In this document: positions 8,784-18,310 of the stretch, one piece after another | How the letters are laid out: the number at the start of each line of letters is the position of its first letter | Position numbering within the stretch: position 1 is the first letter of the stretch | Assembly (NCBI RefSeq): GCF_014837295.1 | Contig: NZ_JACYHB010000005.1 | Coordinates: forward strand, 186,001 to 250,000 | Origin: Cellulosimicrobium arenosum | Lineage (GTDB): Bacteria; Actinomycetota; Actinomycetes; Actinomycetales; Cellulomonadaceae | Direction of reading: 5' to 3' | Length of the DNA: 64,000 bases | Program-made: the position numbers and the translations under genes | The notes under the pieces: model-generated | What the model saw: the letters and a program-made list of their open reading frames with translations, nothing else | The model's database searches: none | What the model was told of the DNA's origin: nothing

Positions 8784-8811
8784 GTATACAGGGCGTTATA
8801 CGCCTGTATAC
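8784..8811. promoter_or_regulatory. Operator-like palindrome upstream of ureA
   Basis: GTATACAGG (8784-8792) and CCTGTATAC (8803-8811) are perfect 9-bp inverted arms separated by 10 nt; the spacer itself holds a further TATAC. A similar site (CGGTATACA) occurs before urtA. This is typical of a dimeric repressor or activator site in an operon promoter. The regulator is unknown; GntR- or TetR-type proteins are possible. Confidence 0.65.
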
Positions 8812-8828
8812 CGGCTCCCACCACACGG

Positions 8829-8919
8829 GTCCTGGCCAGGGCCAGGACGCACGAAGGCCGCCGACCGGGCGAACCCGGCCGACGGCCTCCGAGGTGCTGC
8901 GCGTCCGGTCAGACCGGAC
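8829..8919 (-). terminator. Hairpins downstream of groEL
   Basis: Three hairpins lie between groEL and the ureA promoter. GTCCGGT/ACCGGAC at 8903-8919 is 15 nt past the groEL stop. A 14-bp stem with two mismatches and a CGAA loop spans 8856-8887. A perfect 9-bp stem with an AG loop spans 8829-8848. The first two are the likely groEL terminator. None is followed by a U-tract, as is common in GC-rich actinobacteria. Confidence 0.65.
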
Positions 8920-8934
8920 GGTTCGCGGCGTGGA

Positions 8935-10659
<1,725 letters not shown>

Positions 10660-10722
10660 TCACCTGTCGACCTGGTGTGGGTGCCCCGCAGCCGCGCGAA
10701 CGGCTGCTGGTGCTGTCACTGT

Positions 10723-10783
10723 CTGTCACTCTCATGGCGAGAGTGCTAACGCCATTATTGGCACTCGCACCCGACGAGTGCAA
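10723..10783 (-). promoter_or_regulatory. groEL promoter with CIRCE (HrcA) operator
   Basis: On the minus strand a -35 TTGCAC (10778-10783) and a -10 AATAAT (10754-10759) are 18 nt apart. Directly downstream lies TTAGCACTC-N9-GAGTGACAG (10749-10723), which matches the CIRCE consensus TTAGCACTC-N9-GAGTGCTAA in arm spacing and in 14 of 18 arm bases. A further half-site GAGTGCCAA (10766-10758) overlaps the -10 region, making a second inverted repeat with the same TTAGCACTC. Confidence 0.85.
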
Positions 10784-10862
10784 GACAGCAGGGCTCGGCG
10801 GGCCCGGCATCGCTCAGGGCAGAACGTGGAGCCCGCTCTCCACCTCCCCTAAGATGCGCGGT

Positions 10863-12374
10863 GTGACACACGCAACACCGTCGTGGCGCCCCGCGGCCGT
10901 GGCGTCCTTCGTGCTGGTGCCGGCACTCGCCCTGTCGGCTGCCACGGCGGTCGCGGCGCCGCCGGCCGGGGAGCACATCGACCTGTACCAGGACGGTGTC
11001 GCGGTCACGACCGTGCCTGGCGGGGACGGCACCGCTGTCGTGCTCCGCCTGGCCCCGGGCACCGACGCGTCGTACCTCGAGGGCAGCCGCGTGCTCGACC
11101 CGGCGACGCTCGACCCGGCCGCCCTCGCCGAGGGCGTCGACCCCGCCGACGGCGAGGCCGACCGCCTCGCGCAGGTCGCGGGCGACCCGCTCGACGTCGA
11201 GCTCCTCCTCGACCCGGTGGCCGCCGAGGCCGCCGCCGCGTCGTCGCGCGCGTGGCTCGCGGACGGCGTCGTCCCTGGCGCCGACGGACCCTACGCGGAC
11301 CTGGGCGAGTCCGCCCTCCTCGACCTGCGTGCGCTCACGCTCGAGAACGGCGCGACGCTCGCCGCCGCGTCTCCGAAGTGGCGGTACGTGTGGCCGCGCG
11401 ACGCCTCGTTCGTCGCCGCGGCGTTCGCGCGCACGGGGCACGTCGGCGACGCGCTGGACGTCCTGGCGTTCCTCGCGGAGATCCAGGAGGACGACGGCTC
11501 GTTCCACGCCCGGTACCTGCCCGACGGGTCCGGGGCCCCTGACGACCGTGGCCTGCAGTCGGACGGGGTCGGCTGGACCCTGTGGGCCGCGGGCATCACC
11601 CTCGAGGAGACCCCCGAGCCGCGTCGCGCGGCGGTCGCCGCCACCCTGCGCCCGCTCGTCGACGCCTCGACCGACCGGGCGCTCGGGCTCGTCGCGGGCG
11701 AGACCGCGCTGCCGCCGGCGTCGAGCGACTACTGGGAGGTCGCGCCGACGTCGCTCACGCTCGGCACGGCGGGTCCGCTCCTCGCCGGGCTGGAGTCCGC
11801 CGCCGCCTTCTACGACGGCGCGGTTCGCCTCGGGGCGCGCGGCGCCGGCGGGACCTGGGTGACCCGGCAGCGCGCGACGTCGACCGCCGCGGCCGCCGCG
11901 CGACTGCGGACCGCGATCGAGGAGGAGTTCGGTGCGCAGGGCTACCCACGCCACATCACCGGCGGGCCGCGCGACGCGTCCACAGCGTTCGCGCTCCCCC
12001 CGTTCCAGCCCGCGCCGCTCGACGGCGCCGACGATGCGTGGCACGCGTCGATCACCGAGATGCTGCGCCCGGCCGGGGGGCTCGCGCCCGGCGCAGCGTG
12101 GCGCACCGACGGCATCTCCTGGACGCCGCAGACCACCCTGTACGCCCTCACCGCGGCATCCTCGCCGCGGCCCGCGGACCGCGCGTCGGCGCTCGAGTGG
12201 CTGCGCTGGGTCGACGAGCACCGCACGGCCTCCGGCGCCATCCCGGAGAAGGTCCTCGCGGACGGTTCCCCGGCCGCCGTCGCACCGCTCGCGTGGAGCT
12301 CCGCGCTCGTCGTGCTCGCGCTCGCCGAGCTCGACACCGTCCCGCAGGACGACGACCTCGGCAGGCCGCGGTAG
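10863..12374 (+). CDS. Secreted GH15-like glycoside hydrolase (glucoamylase family)
   Basis: Predicted exported sugar hydrolase of the (alpha/alpha)6-barrel GH15 type, 503 residues. The GTG at 10863 is preferred: TAAGAT ends 7 nt upstream, giving a leaderless start, and the protein then begins with a Sec signal peptide (hydrophobic core VASFVLVPALALSAATAVAAP). Family features include WRYVWPRDASF near 172-182, the SDGVGWTLWA segment, an aromatic-Glu pair in YWEVAP near 290 (candidate acid), and IPEKV near 462 in the position of the GH15 base-bearing motif. The true substrate is uncertain; starch, dextrin and trehalose are all handled by relatives. A terminator-like GC-rich repeat separates it from the convergent oxidoreductase. 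Confidence 0.75.
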   Translation: MTHATPSWRPAAVASFVLVPALALSAATAVAAPPAGEHIDLYQDGVAVTTVPGGDGTAVVLRLAPGTDASYLEGSRVLDPATLDPAALAEGVDPADGEADRLAQVAGDPLDVELLLDPVAAEAAAASSRAWLADGVVPGADGPYADLGESALLDLRALTLENGATLAAASPKWRYVWPRDASFVAAAFARTGHVGDALDVLAFLAEIQEDDGSFHARYLPDGSGAPDDRGLQSDGVGWTLWAAGITLEETPEPRRAAVAATLRPLVDASTDRALGLVAGETALPPASSDYWEVAPTSLTLGTAGPLLAGLESAAAFYDGAVRLGARGAGGTWVTRQRATSTAAAAARLRTAIEEEFGAQGYPRHITGGPRDASTAFALPPFQPAPLDGADDAWHASITEMLRPAGGLAPGAAWRTDGISWTPQTTLYALTAASSPRPADRASALEWLRWVDEHRTASGAIPEKVLADGSPAAVAPLAWSSALVVLALAELDTVPQDDDLGRPR

Positions 12375-12413
12375 GACGTCGGCTTCTCCCGGCGCCCCGC
12401 GGTCGGGCCGAGC

Positions 12414-13910
12414 TCACCTCGGGGCGAGGCTCGGGGGCTCCCGCACGTCGAACTCGCGCCGCAGGACACGCCGGGCGGCGTACCAGCCGCCGAGGCCGTG
12501 CACCCCCGGTCCGGGCGGGGTCGACGCCGAGCACAGGTAGACGCCCTCGAGCCCGACGGCGTAGGGGTCGGGTCGCGGCGTCGGGCGGGCGACCATCTGC
12601 CACATCGTCACCGCACCGCCCGCGATGTCTCCACCGACGTAGCTCTCGTCGTGCCGGGACATCTGGGCGGCGGGTACGCACCGCGAGCCGACGACGACGT
12701 CGCGGAACCCGGGCGCGAACCGCTCGATCTGCGCGACGACGTCCTCGGTGACGTCGCGCGTCGAGCCGGCCGGGACGTGGGCGTACGTCCACAGCGGGCG
12801 CAGCCCGCCGACCGCACGTGCCGGGTCGACGACGCTCGGGTCGCTCGCCAGGACCATCGGTCGCTCGGCGTGCCGCCCGGCAGCGACCTCGCTCTCCGCC
12901 CGGCTCATCTCGGCTCGCGTCCCGCCGACGTGCACGGTCCCGGCACGTCCCACCTCGGGCTCCGCCCAGGGCACCGGTCCCGAGAGCACGAGGTCGACCT
13001 TCGCCGCCGCGTCCCCGTGGCGGAACCGTCCGAGCGCCCGGGCGGCCCCGGTCGCGAGCCGGTCCGCGTACACGTCGGCGACGACGCCCGGTGCGGTGTC
13101 GAAGACGTGCGCCCGGGCCGGGGGCAGGTCTGCGCGTGTGCGCACCGGGTGCCCCGTCACGACCTCGCCGCCGTGGGCGCGCAGGTCCTCGACGAGAGCC
13201 GCCACGATGCTGCCCGAGCCCCCGCGGGGGAGCGGCCACCCGCCCGGCGCGTGCGCGAGCGACGCGAGCAGCAGCGCCGTCCCCGCGCCGGCGAGCGAGG
13301 GCAGCGGGGTGATCGCGTGGGCCGCGACACCGGTGAGCAGCGCGCTCGCCTCGTCGGACGCGAACCGGCGGCCCCAGGCCGCCGCACTGCCCTGCTCGAG
13401 GACCGCTGCGGCGAACCGTGCCACGGTCGCGGCACCGGCCGGCCGCAGCAGACGGTGCGGGACCGTGCGCTTGTCGCCCAGCGCGAGCGCGACGACGTCC
13501 TGCCATCCCGCGGAGAGCGGCCCGAGCAGCGAACGCCAGGCCGCGCCGTCGGCACCGGGCAGCCGATCGACCGTCCGGTCCAGGTCGTGGTAGGCGATGC
13601 CGGCCCGCCCGCCGTCGAGCGGCTGGGCGTAGGAGACGTCCGGGGCGAGGAGCTCCACGCCCCGGGACCCGAGGTCGAACGCCTCGAAGAACGGGGACGC
13701 CCAGGCCATCGGGTGCACCGCGGAGCACAGGTCGTGCACGACGCCCTCGGCGGAACCCGCCAGGTCGAGACCGAGAGTCCGCGCTCCCCCGCCGATCGTC
13801 TCCTGCGCCTCCAGGACCTGGACGGCGAGCCCTGCTCGCGCGAGCGTGACCGCGGCGGCGAGACCGTTCGGCCCCGAACCGACGACGACCGCGTCCAGCT
13901 CCCGGTTCAC
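12414..13910 (-). CDS. FAD-dependent oxidoreductase, phytoene desaturase-like family
   Basis: Flavoprotein of 498 residues. The N-terminus has the Rossmann dinucleotide motif VVVGSGPNGLAAAVTLARAG followed by an acidic residue (LEAQE) for the FAD ribose. The C-terminus has the second FAD motif (VYLCSASTPPGPGVHGLGG). Overall it resembles the PYROXD2/CrtI-like group of amine oxidase-fold proteins, not a true carotenoid gene: no carotenoid genes are nearby. The substrate is unknown. It follows cspA by 31 bp on the same strand. The GTG start at 13910 lacks a strong ribosome-binding site. Confidence 0.8.
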   Translation of the reverse strand: MNRELDAVVVGSGPNGLAAAVTLARAGLAVQVLEAQETIGGGARTLGLDLAGSAEGVVHDLCSAVHPMAWASPFFEAFDLGSRGVELLAPDVSYAQPLDGGRAGIAYHDLDRTVDRLPGADGAAWRSLLGPLSAGWQDVVALALGDKRTVPHRLLRPAGAATVARFAAAVLEQGSAAAWGRRFASDEASALLTGVAAHAITPLPSLAGAGTALLLASLAHAPGGWPLPRGGSGSIVAALVEDLRAHGGEVVTGHPVRTRADLPPARAHVFDTAPGVVADVYADRLATGAARALGRFRHGDAAAKVDLVLSGPVPWAEPEVGRAGTVHVGGTRAEMSRAESEVAAGRHAERPMVLASDPSVVDPARAVGGLRPLWTYAHVPAGSTRDVTEDVVAQIERFAPGFRDVVVGSRCVPAAQMSRHDESYVGGDIAGGAVTMWQMVARPTPRPDPYAVGLEGVYLCSASTPPGPGVHGLGGWYAARRVLRREFDVREPPSLAPR

Positions 13911-13941
13911 GCGGACCGCACCCGCTCCGGCTCAGGAGGGG

Positions 13942-14145
13942 TCAGAGCGGCCGCACCTGCTCGGCCTGCGGCCCCTTGGCGCCCTGCCCCTGCTCGTACT
14001 CGACCTGCTGCCCCTCCTCGAGGGACCGGTAGCCGTCGCTCTGGATCGCGCTGAAGTGGACGAACAGATCCTGTCCGCCGGACACGGGCGTGATGAACCC
14101 GTAGCCCTTCTCGGAGTTGAACCACTTCACGGTGCCCTGCGCCAT
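13942..14145 (-). CDS. cspA: Cold-shock domain RNA chaperone
   Basis: A 67-residue single cold-shock domain protein with intact RNP1-type (KGYGFIT) and RNP2-type (LFVHFSAI) motifs. It binds single-stranded RNA or DNA and melts secondary structure. A GAGGAGA ribosome-binding site precedes the ATG. Several csp paralogues are usual in actinobacteria, so the assignment as cspA is at family level. Confidence 0.95.
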   Translation of the reverse strand: MAQGTVKWFNSEKGYGFITPVSGGQDLFVHFSAIQSDGYRSLEEGQQVEYEQGQGAKGPQAEQVRPL

Positions 14146-14244
14146 CGCTGTCTCCTCGTGCGTCGTCGCCCGCGAGGCGCTCGCCGCCGCGGTGAGGCGA
14201 GCCTAGCCGGAGCGCGTGGCCTGCGGAAGACCTGTGTGCCGAGG

Positions 14245-14901
14245 TCAGCCCTGTGCGTCGACGCCCGTGGTGAGCACGACCATGAGGTCGCCCGAGCGCA
14301 GCGCCTCCTGGCTCACCCGCTCGGCGGGGATGCCGAGGATCGCGGCGACGGCGGCCGCCGTCTCCGCCCGGTTCTCGGCGTACCAGATCGTGTTGCCGCC
14401 GACGCCCGAGTCGCCGGGGAAGTCCTCGGCCGTGACGTTGGTGAACCCTTCCGCGTCGAGCGCGTCCTTGCCGGCACCCGCCTCGCCCGAGGGTCCGCCG
14501 TCGTTCATCACCCGGACGAACGCACCGGTGTCGGCGAGGGCGAGCAGCTCGTCGACGTCGCCGGCGGCGTCGGTCTCCTCGTCGGTGGCCTCGTCCGTCG
14601 GCTCCTCGGACGTGTCGTCCTCGGCCGGGGTCGACTCCTCGTCGGCAGGGTCCTCGGTCCCGTCCGCGGGCGCCTCGGTCGTCGGCTCCGACGACTGGGC
14701 CTGCGGCGGAGCCTGGGGCGAGTCGCCGCCCAGGAGCGCGACACCGCCGTACGCGACCCCGGCGAACACGACGGCGACCAGCAGGAACGGCCACGTCTTG
14801 CTCCACCCGCTCCGCGGCGTGCGGTGCACCCCGACGGGCGCACCCTGCGGCGCGGGCGCGTCGAACTCGTCGGGCGCGTAGGGGTAGCGGCTCTTCGTCA
14901 C
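14245..14901 (-). CDS. Membrane-anchored LytR C-terminal domain protein
   Basis: A 218-residue protein: cytoplasmic N-terminus with Tyr/Pro residues, one transmembrane helix near 37-57 (WPFLLVAVVFAGVAYGGVALL), a long Asp/Glu/Thr/Pro-rich linker (60-115) and a C-terminal LytR_C domain (about 120-215: FVRVMNDGG..., NTIWYAENRAETAAAVA). Such proteins occur with cell-envelope functions, but this domain alone does not carry the phosphotransferase activity of LytR-CpsA-Psr enzymes. The GTG start lies 6 nt after TACCCT, indicating a leaderless transcript. Its molecular role is unknown. Confidence 0.8.
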   Translation of the reverse strand: MTKSRYPYAPDEFDAPAPQGAPVGVHRTPRSGWSKTWPFLLVAVVFAGVAYGGVALLGGDSPQAPPQAQSSEPTTEAPADGTEDPADEESTPAEDDTSEEPTDEATDEETDAAGDVDELLALADTGAFVRVMNDGGPSGEAGAGKDALDAEGFTNVTAEDFPGDSGVGGNTIWYAENRAETAAAVAAILGIPAERVSQEALRSGDLMVVLTTGVDAQG

Positions 14902-14956
14902 GGCGACAGGGTAGCCCGGGAGACCCGGAAGACCGAAAGCCCCGTCCGCCGGGCGG

Positions 14957-15280
14957 TCACAGTCCTTCGAGTCGCCGGGCGGTGCGCGCGCGCTGGCGCG
15001 TCGAGCGCAACCGACGCAGCCGCTTGACGAGCATCGGGTCCTGCGCGAGCGCCTCCGGGGAGTCGATCAGGGCGTTGAGCACCTGGTAGTAGCGCGTCGC
15101 GGACATGTCGAACAGGTCCCGGACGGCCTGTTCCTTCGCGCCCGCGTACTTCCACCACTGACGCTCGAAGGCGAGGATCTCACGGTCCCGCTCGCTCAGC
15201 CCGGACTCCGCGCCCTGCGGCTCGTCGCCGGCCTCGCCGGACGCGCCACCGGCGTCGGGCAGGGCGTACGCCTCGCTCAT
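14957..15280 (-). CDS. DUF3263 helix-turn-helix protein
   Basis: A 107-residue protein of an actinobacteria-specific family. The start at 15280 has a perfect GGAGGA ribosome-binding site. After a variable acidic N-terminus, the conserved region [15 protein letters not shown]...[22 protein letters not shown] looks like a sigma-70 region 4-like or winged HTH, followed by a very basic tail ([18 protein letters not shown]). A DNA-binding role is inferred from this. It neighbours the LytR_C gene and is divergent from ung, a conserved arrangement in relatives. Confidence 0.85.
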   Translation of the reverse strand: MSEAYALPDAGGASGEAGDEPQGAESGLSERDREILAFERQWWKYAGAKEQAVRDLFDMSATRYYQVLNALIDSPEALAQDPMLVKRLRRLRSTRQRARTARRLEGL

Positions 15281-15378
15281 CCGCTTCCTCCTTGTCGGTG
15301 GTCCCCTGCGCACAGGGTACGCAGCGAACCACACCGGTGTCATTCCTCCTCGCCGCACGCGGACTACGCTCGTGCACC

Positions 15379-16089
15379 GTGGAGAGCGCACCCGGAACGA
15401 CCCGTCCCCCGCTCGCGAGCATCATGGCGCCCGACTGGGCTGCGGCGCTCTCGTCCGTCGAGCCGCAGATCCACGCGATGGGCGACTTCCTGCGCGCCGA
15501 GGTCGCGGGCGGCCGGGAGTACCTGCCGGCGCCGTCGGACATCCTCGCCGCGTTCTCCCGGCCGCTGGCCCAGGTGCGGGTGCTCGTCGTGGGGCAGGAC
15601 CCCTACCCCACGCCCGGCCACCCGATGGGCCTGTCGTTCTCGGTGCAGCCGCACGTACGGCCGGTACCGCGATCGCTGCAGAACATCTTCGCCGAGCTGC
15701 ACGACGACGTCGGGTCCCCCCGCCCGGCGACCGGCGACCTCTCGGCGTGGAGCGACCAGGGAGTCCTGCTGCTCAACAGGGTCCTCACGGTGCGTCCGGG
15801 CGAGCCGGGATCGCACCGCGGGAAGGGCTGGGAGGCGGTCACCGAGGCCGCGATCCGCGCGCTCGTGGACCGTGGCACGCCGCTCGTCGCGATCCTGTGG
15901 GGGCGCGACGCCGGGACGCTGCGGCCGATGCTCGAAGACACCCCCGTCGTCGCGAGCGCCCACCCCAGCCCGCTGTCGGCGCGGCGCGGGTTCTTCGGGT
16001 CGCGGCCCTTCTCGCGCGTGAACGAGCTGCTCGCCGCCCAGGGCGCGCGCCCGGTCGACTGGACCCTCCCCGTCCCACCGCGGGAGTAG
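15379..16089 (+). CDS. ung: Uracil-DNA glycosylase
   Basis: Family 1 UDG that removes uracil from DNA as the first step of base-excision repair. The 236-residue protein holds the water-activating loop [19 protein letters not shown] (catalytic Asp74) and the DNA-intercalation loop [21 protein letters not shown] with the catalytic His. The GTG start at 15379 is inferred from family length and a TACGCT hexamer 8 nt upstream; upstream starts would add an atypical extension. Confidence 0.96.
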   Translation: MESAPGTTRPPLASIMAPDWAAALSSVEPQIHAMGDFLRAEVAGGREYLPAPSDILAAFSRPLAQVRVLVVGQDPYPTPGHPMGLSFSVQPHVRPVPRSLQNIFAELHDDVGSPRPATGDLSAWSDQGVLLLNRVLTVRPGEPGSHRGKGWEAVTEAAIRALVDRGTPLVAILWGRDAGTLRPMLEDTPVVASAHPSPLSARRGFFGSRPFSRVNELLAAQGARPVDWTLPVPPRE

Positions 16090-16179
16090 GTGGTCGCGCG
16101 GGTAGGTCGTGGCCGGTGGGTGGACCGGGGAACGTGAGCCTGGGCACGAGCTCGTCGACACGACCCGGTCGGCGGCCTC

Positions 16180-16824
16180 TCAGTGGCCGAGGTTGACCTG
16201 TTCCCTGTGGTGGTCGCCCTTCTCGATCAGGTCCACGAACCCGAGGGCGTAGTCCGCGGCGGAGATCGCACCACCGTCGGGCTGGACTGCGACGTCGTCG
16301 CCGAGTCGATAGCGCCCGAGCCGTTCGGCGGGCATGCGTGCGCCGAACCGGAGCGCCGGGCTCACGAAGACCCAGTCGAGCGTCGCGGGAGTCGCCGGGA
16401 GGTCCTCGATGATGAACGCCGCCCCCGAGCGGATCTCGTCGTGGAGCTCTGCGGGGATCTCGCTGAGGTCGGCGACGAAACGGTCCGCCCCGGGCGCGGG
16501 GCGCAGCGACGACGCGCCGCCGACGATGAACAGGCGTACGCCTGCGGCGTCGGCAAGACGCGCGATGGTGCGGTGGGCGCTGCGCCAGGTGGTGGCCGCT
16601 GCGCCGCGTGGGGCGAGTGCGTCCGCGACGACGTCGGACCCCTCGATGACCGAGGACAGCATCGCCTCGTCGGTGGCATCACCTTGGACATAGGTCACGT
16701 TCGGGATGGGTGCGTCGGGGAGCGAGCGGCTGAGGGCGGTGACCTGGTGACCGCGAGCAGCGGCGTCGGCGGCGATGGCCGAACCGGCATAGCCGGTGCC
16801 GCCGATGACGGTGATGCGAAGCAT
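16180..16824 (-). CDS. NAD(P)-binding (NmrA/YwnB-like) oxidoreductase
   Basis: Atypical short-chain dehydrogenase-like protein, 214 residues. The nucleotide motif ITVIGGTGYAGSAIAADAAARG is at the N-terminus and the family segments YVQGDATDEAMLSSVIEGSDVV and LFIVGGASSL follow. No classical YxxxK catalytic pair is evident, so it may be a redox-sensing or quinone/flavin-reductase-like protein. The ATG at 16824 has an AAAGG ribosome-binding site. It is transcribed divergently from an HxlR regulator, which probably controls it. Confidence 0.82.
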   Translation of the reverse strand: MLRITVIGGTGYAGSAIAADAAARGHQVTALSRSLPDAPIPNVTYVQGDATDEAMLSSVIEGSDVVADALAPRGAAATTWRSAHRTIARLADAAGVRLFIVGGASSLRPAPGADRFVADLSEIPAELHDEIRSGAAFIIEDLPATPATLDWVFVSPALRFGARMPAERLGRYRLGDDVAVQPDGGAISAADYALGFVDLIEKGDHHREQVNLGH

Positions 16825-16910
16825 GAGATGCCTTTCCACGGAACGCGCGGCGTCGGACGACGCCTCGGTTACCGTAGGACGGCAGCTCTCCCACCGGAAG
16901 AAGGCACCTT

Positions 16911-17306
16911 GTGGTAACCACTCCTGCTGAATCGGTGCTCCGCGGCAGCCCGTACCGCGCGGACTGCCCGAGCCGTCGCATCCTGGATCGCATCGGCGAC
17001 CGTTGGACGGTACTCGTCGTGGGCGCCCTCGGGGACGGCAGCGTCCGCTTCTCAGAGCTGCGCCGACGGGTCGAGGGCGTGTCGCAGAAGATGCTCACCC
17101 AGACGCTGCGCGGACTCGAGCGGGACGGACTCGTGCGCCGCACCGTCTATCCCGAAGTTCCGGTCCGTGTCGAGTACACGCTCACCGACGCGGGACGCAC
17201 CCTGCGCGAGCCGCTGCGCGCGCTGGAGGAATGGTCGATCGCGCACCTCGGCGACGTGTCAGCGTCGCAGGAAGACTACGACCGCCCGGATCGGGCCTCC
17301 TCCTGA
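16911..17306 (+). CDS. HxlR-family transcriptional regulator
   Basis: A 131-residue winged-helix regulator: CPSRRILDRIGDRWTVLVVGAL is the typical N-terminus, followed by FSELRRRVEGVSQKMLTQTLRGLERDGLV (recognition helix) and the wing. The single Cys in the N-terminal CPSR motif is the thiol that senses electrophiles or disulfides in HypR/YodB/QorR-type relatives. The 86-bp intergenic region shared with the oxidoreductase gene is the expected operator site. GTG start with a GAAGG ribosome-binding site. Confidence 0.92.
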   Translation: MVTTPAESVLRGSPYRADCPSRRILDRIGDRWTVLVVGALGDGSVRFSELRRRVEGVSQKMLTQTLRGLERDGLVRRTVYPEVPVRVEYTLTDAGRTLREPLRALEEWSIAHLGDVSASQEDYDRPDRASS

Positions 17307-17388
17307 CCCCGGATCATCCGCGCTCGATCCGGTCCACCCGCCGGCCATGGCCCACCCGCGAGACCGCCAAGGGTTGCAGAATGGTCCG

Positions 17389-18246
17389 GTGAGCACGCAG
17401 AACCCCTCGACCTCTCCCACCGCCGGCAACGCCCCTGACGAGGCACCGCCGCCCCGATGGTCCAGCTACCTCGCGATCGGCGACTCGTTCAGCGAAGGCC
17501 TGTGGGACCCCTACCCCGGCGAGGACGACCACCAGCGTGGGTGGGCGGACCTGCTCTCGCAGCACCTGTCCGAACGCCGGGTCGCCGCGGGCGACGAGCC
17601 CCTGCAGTACGCCAACCTCGCCATCCGTGGGCGCAAGCTCCGTTCGATCCTGACGGAGCAGGTGCCCGCCGCGCTCGACCTGCGTCCCGATCTCGTCAGC
17701 CTCGTCGGCGGCGGCAACGACATCCTGCGCCCGCGCGCGGACGTCGACCTGCTCGCCCGCCACCTCGAGCACGCCGTCGCCCGGCTGCGCGGCGCCGGGA
17801 TCGACGTGCTCATGGCCACCGGGTTCGACGCGTCGCACTCGCCGCTCGTCGGTATGACGCGCTCGCGGTCGGCCGTGTTCAACGCGCACGTCTGGTCGAT
17901 CGCGCGCCGGCAGGGCGCCTACGTCGTCGACCTGTGGGGCATGCGCGCGCTGCAGGACTGGCGCATGTGGTCCGCGGACCGCATCCACCTCACCCCGGAC
18001 GGGCACCGTCGCGTCGCGCAGGCTGCGCTGGTGGGTCTCGGACAGGCGCCCGACGACGCGGCCTGGGACGACCCGCTCGCGCCCCTTCCCCCGGCCCCGG
18101 CCCTCGACCGTGCGCGGCAGAACGCGCAGTGGGTGCGGGCGCACGTCGTGCCGTGGGCGCAGCGGCGCCTGCGCGGGACGTCGTCGGGCGACGGGCGGGT
18201 GCCCAAGGCGCCCGAGCTGCAACCGGTCCCGCTCGCTGCGGGCTGA
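17389..18246 (+). CDS. SGNH/GDSL-family hydrolase
   Basis: A 285-residue esterase or lipase-fold protein. Block I is AIGDSFSEGLWD (catalytic Ser). Block II is the Gly in NLAIRGRK, block III is GGGNDI and block V is DRIHLTPDGH (catalytic Asp and His). No signal peptide is seen, so it is cytoplasmic. The C-terminus has a basic, Arg/Trp-rich extension. The GTG start lies exactly 6 nt after CAGAAT, indicating a leaderless transcript. The substrate cannot be told from sequence. Confidence 0.88.
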   Translation: MSTQNPSTSPTAGNAPDEAPPPRWSSYLAIGDSFSEGLWDPYPGEDDHQRGWADLLSQHLSERRVAAGDEPLQYANLAIRGRKLRSILTEQVPAALDLRPDLVSLVGGGNDILRPRADVDLLARHLEHAVARLRGAGIDVLMATGFDASHSPLVGMTRSRSAVFNAHVWSIARRQGAYVVDLWGMRALQDWRMWSADRIHLTPDGHRRVAQAALVGLGQAPDDAAWDDPLAPLPPAPALDRARQNAQWVRAHVVPWAQRRLRGTSSGDGRVPKAPELQPVPLAAG

Positions 18247-18256
18247 GCACGGCGCC

Positions 18257-18298
18257 ACGGTCGGGCCGACCGGTCCAGCGACCTGTCGACCCGACCGT
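18257..18298. terminator. Bidirectional terminator-like inverted repeat
   Basis: ACGGTCGGG (18257-18265) and CCCGACCGT (18290-18298) form perfect 9-bp arms with further pairing inside. It lies between two convergent genes, the SGNH hydrolase and the GH92-GH76 enzyme, so it can serve both. Confidence 0.75.
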
Positions 18299-18310
18299 CA
18301 GGAACCCGAC

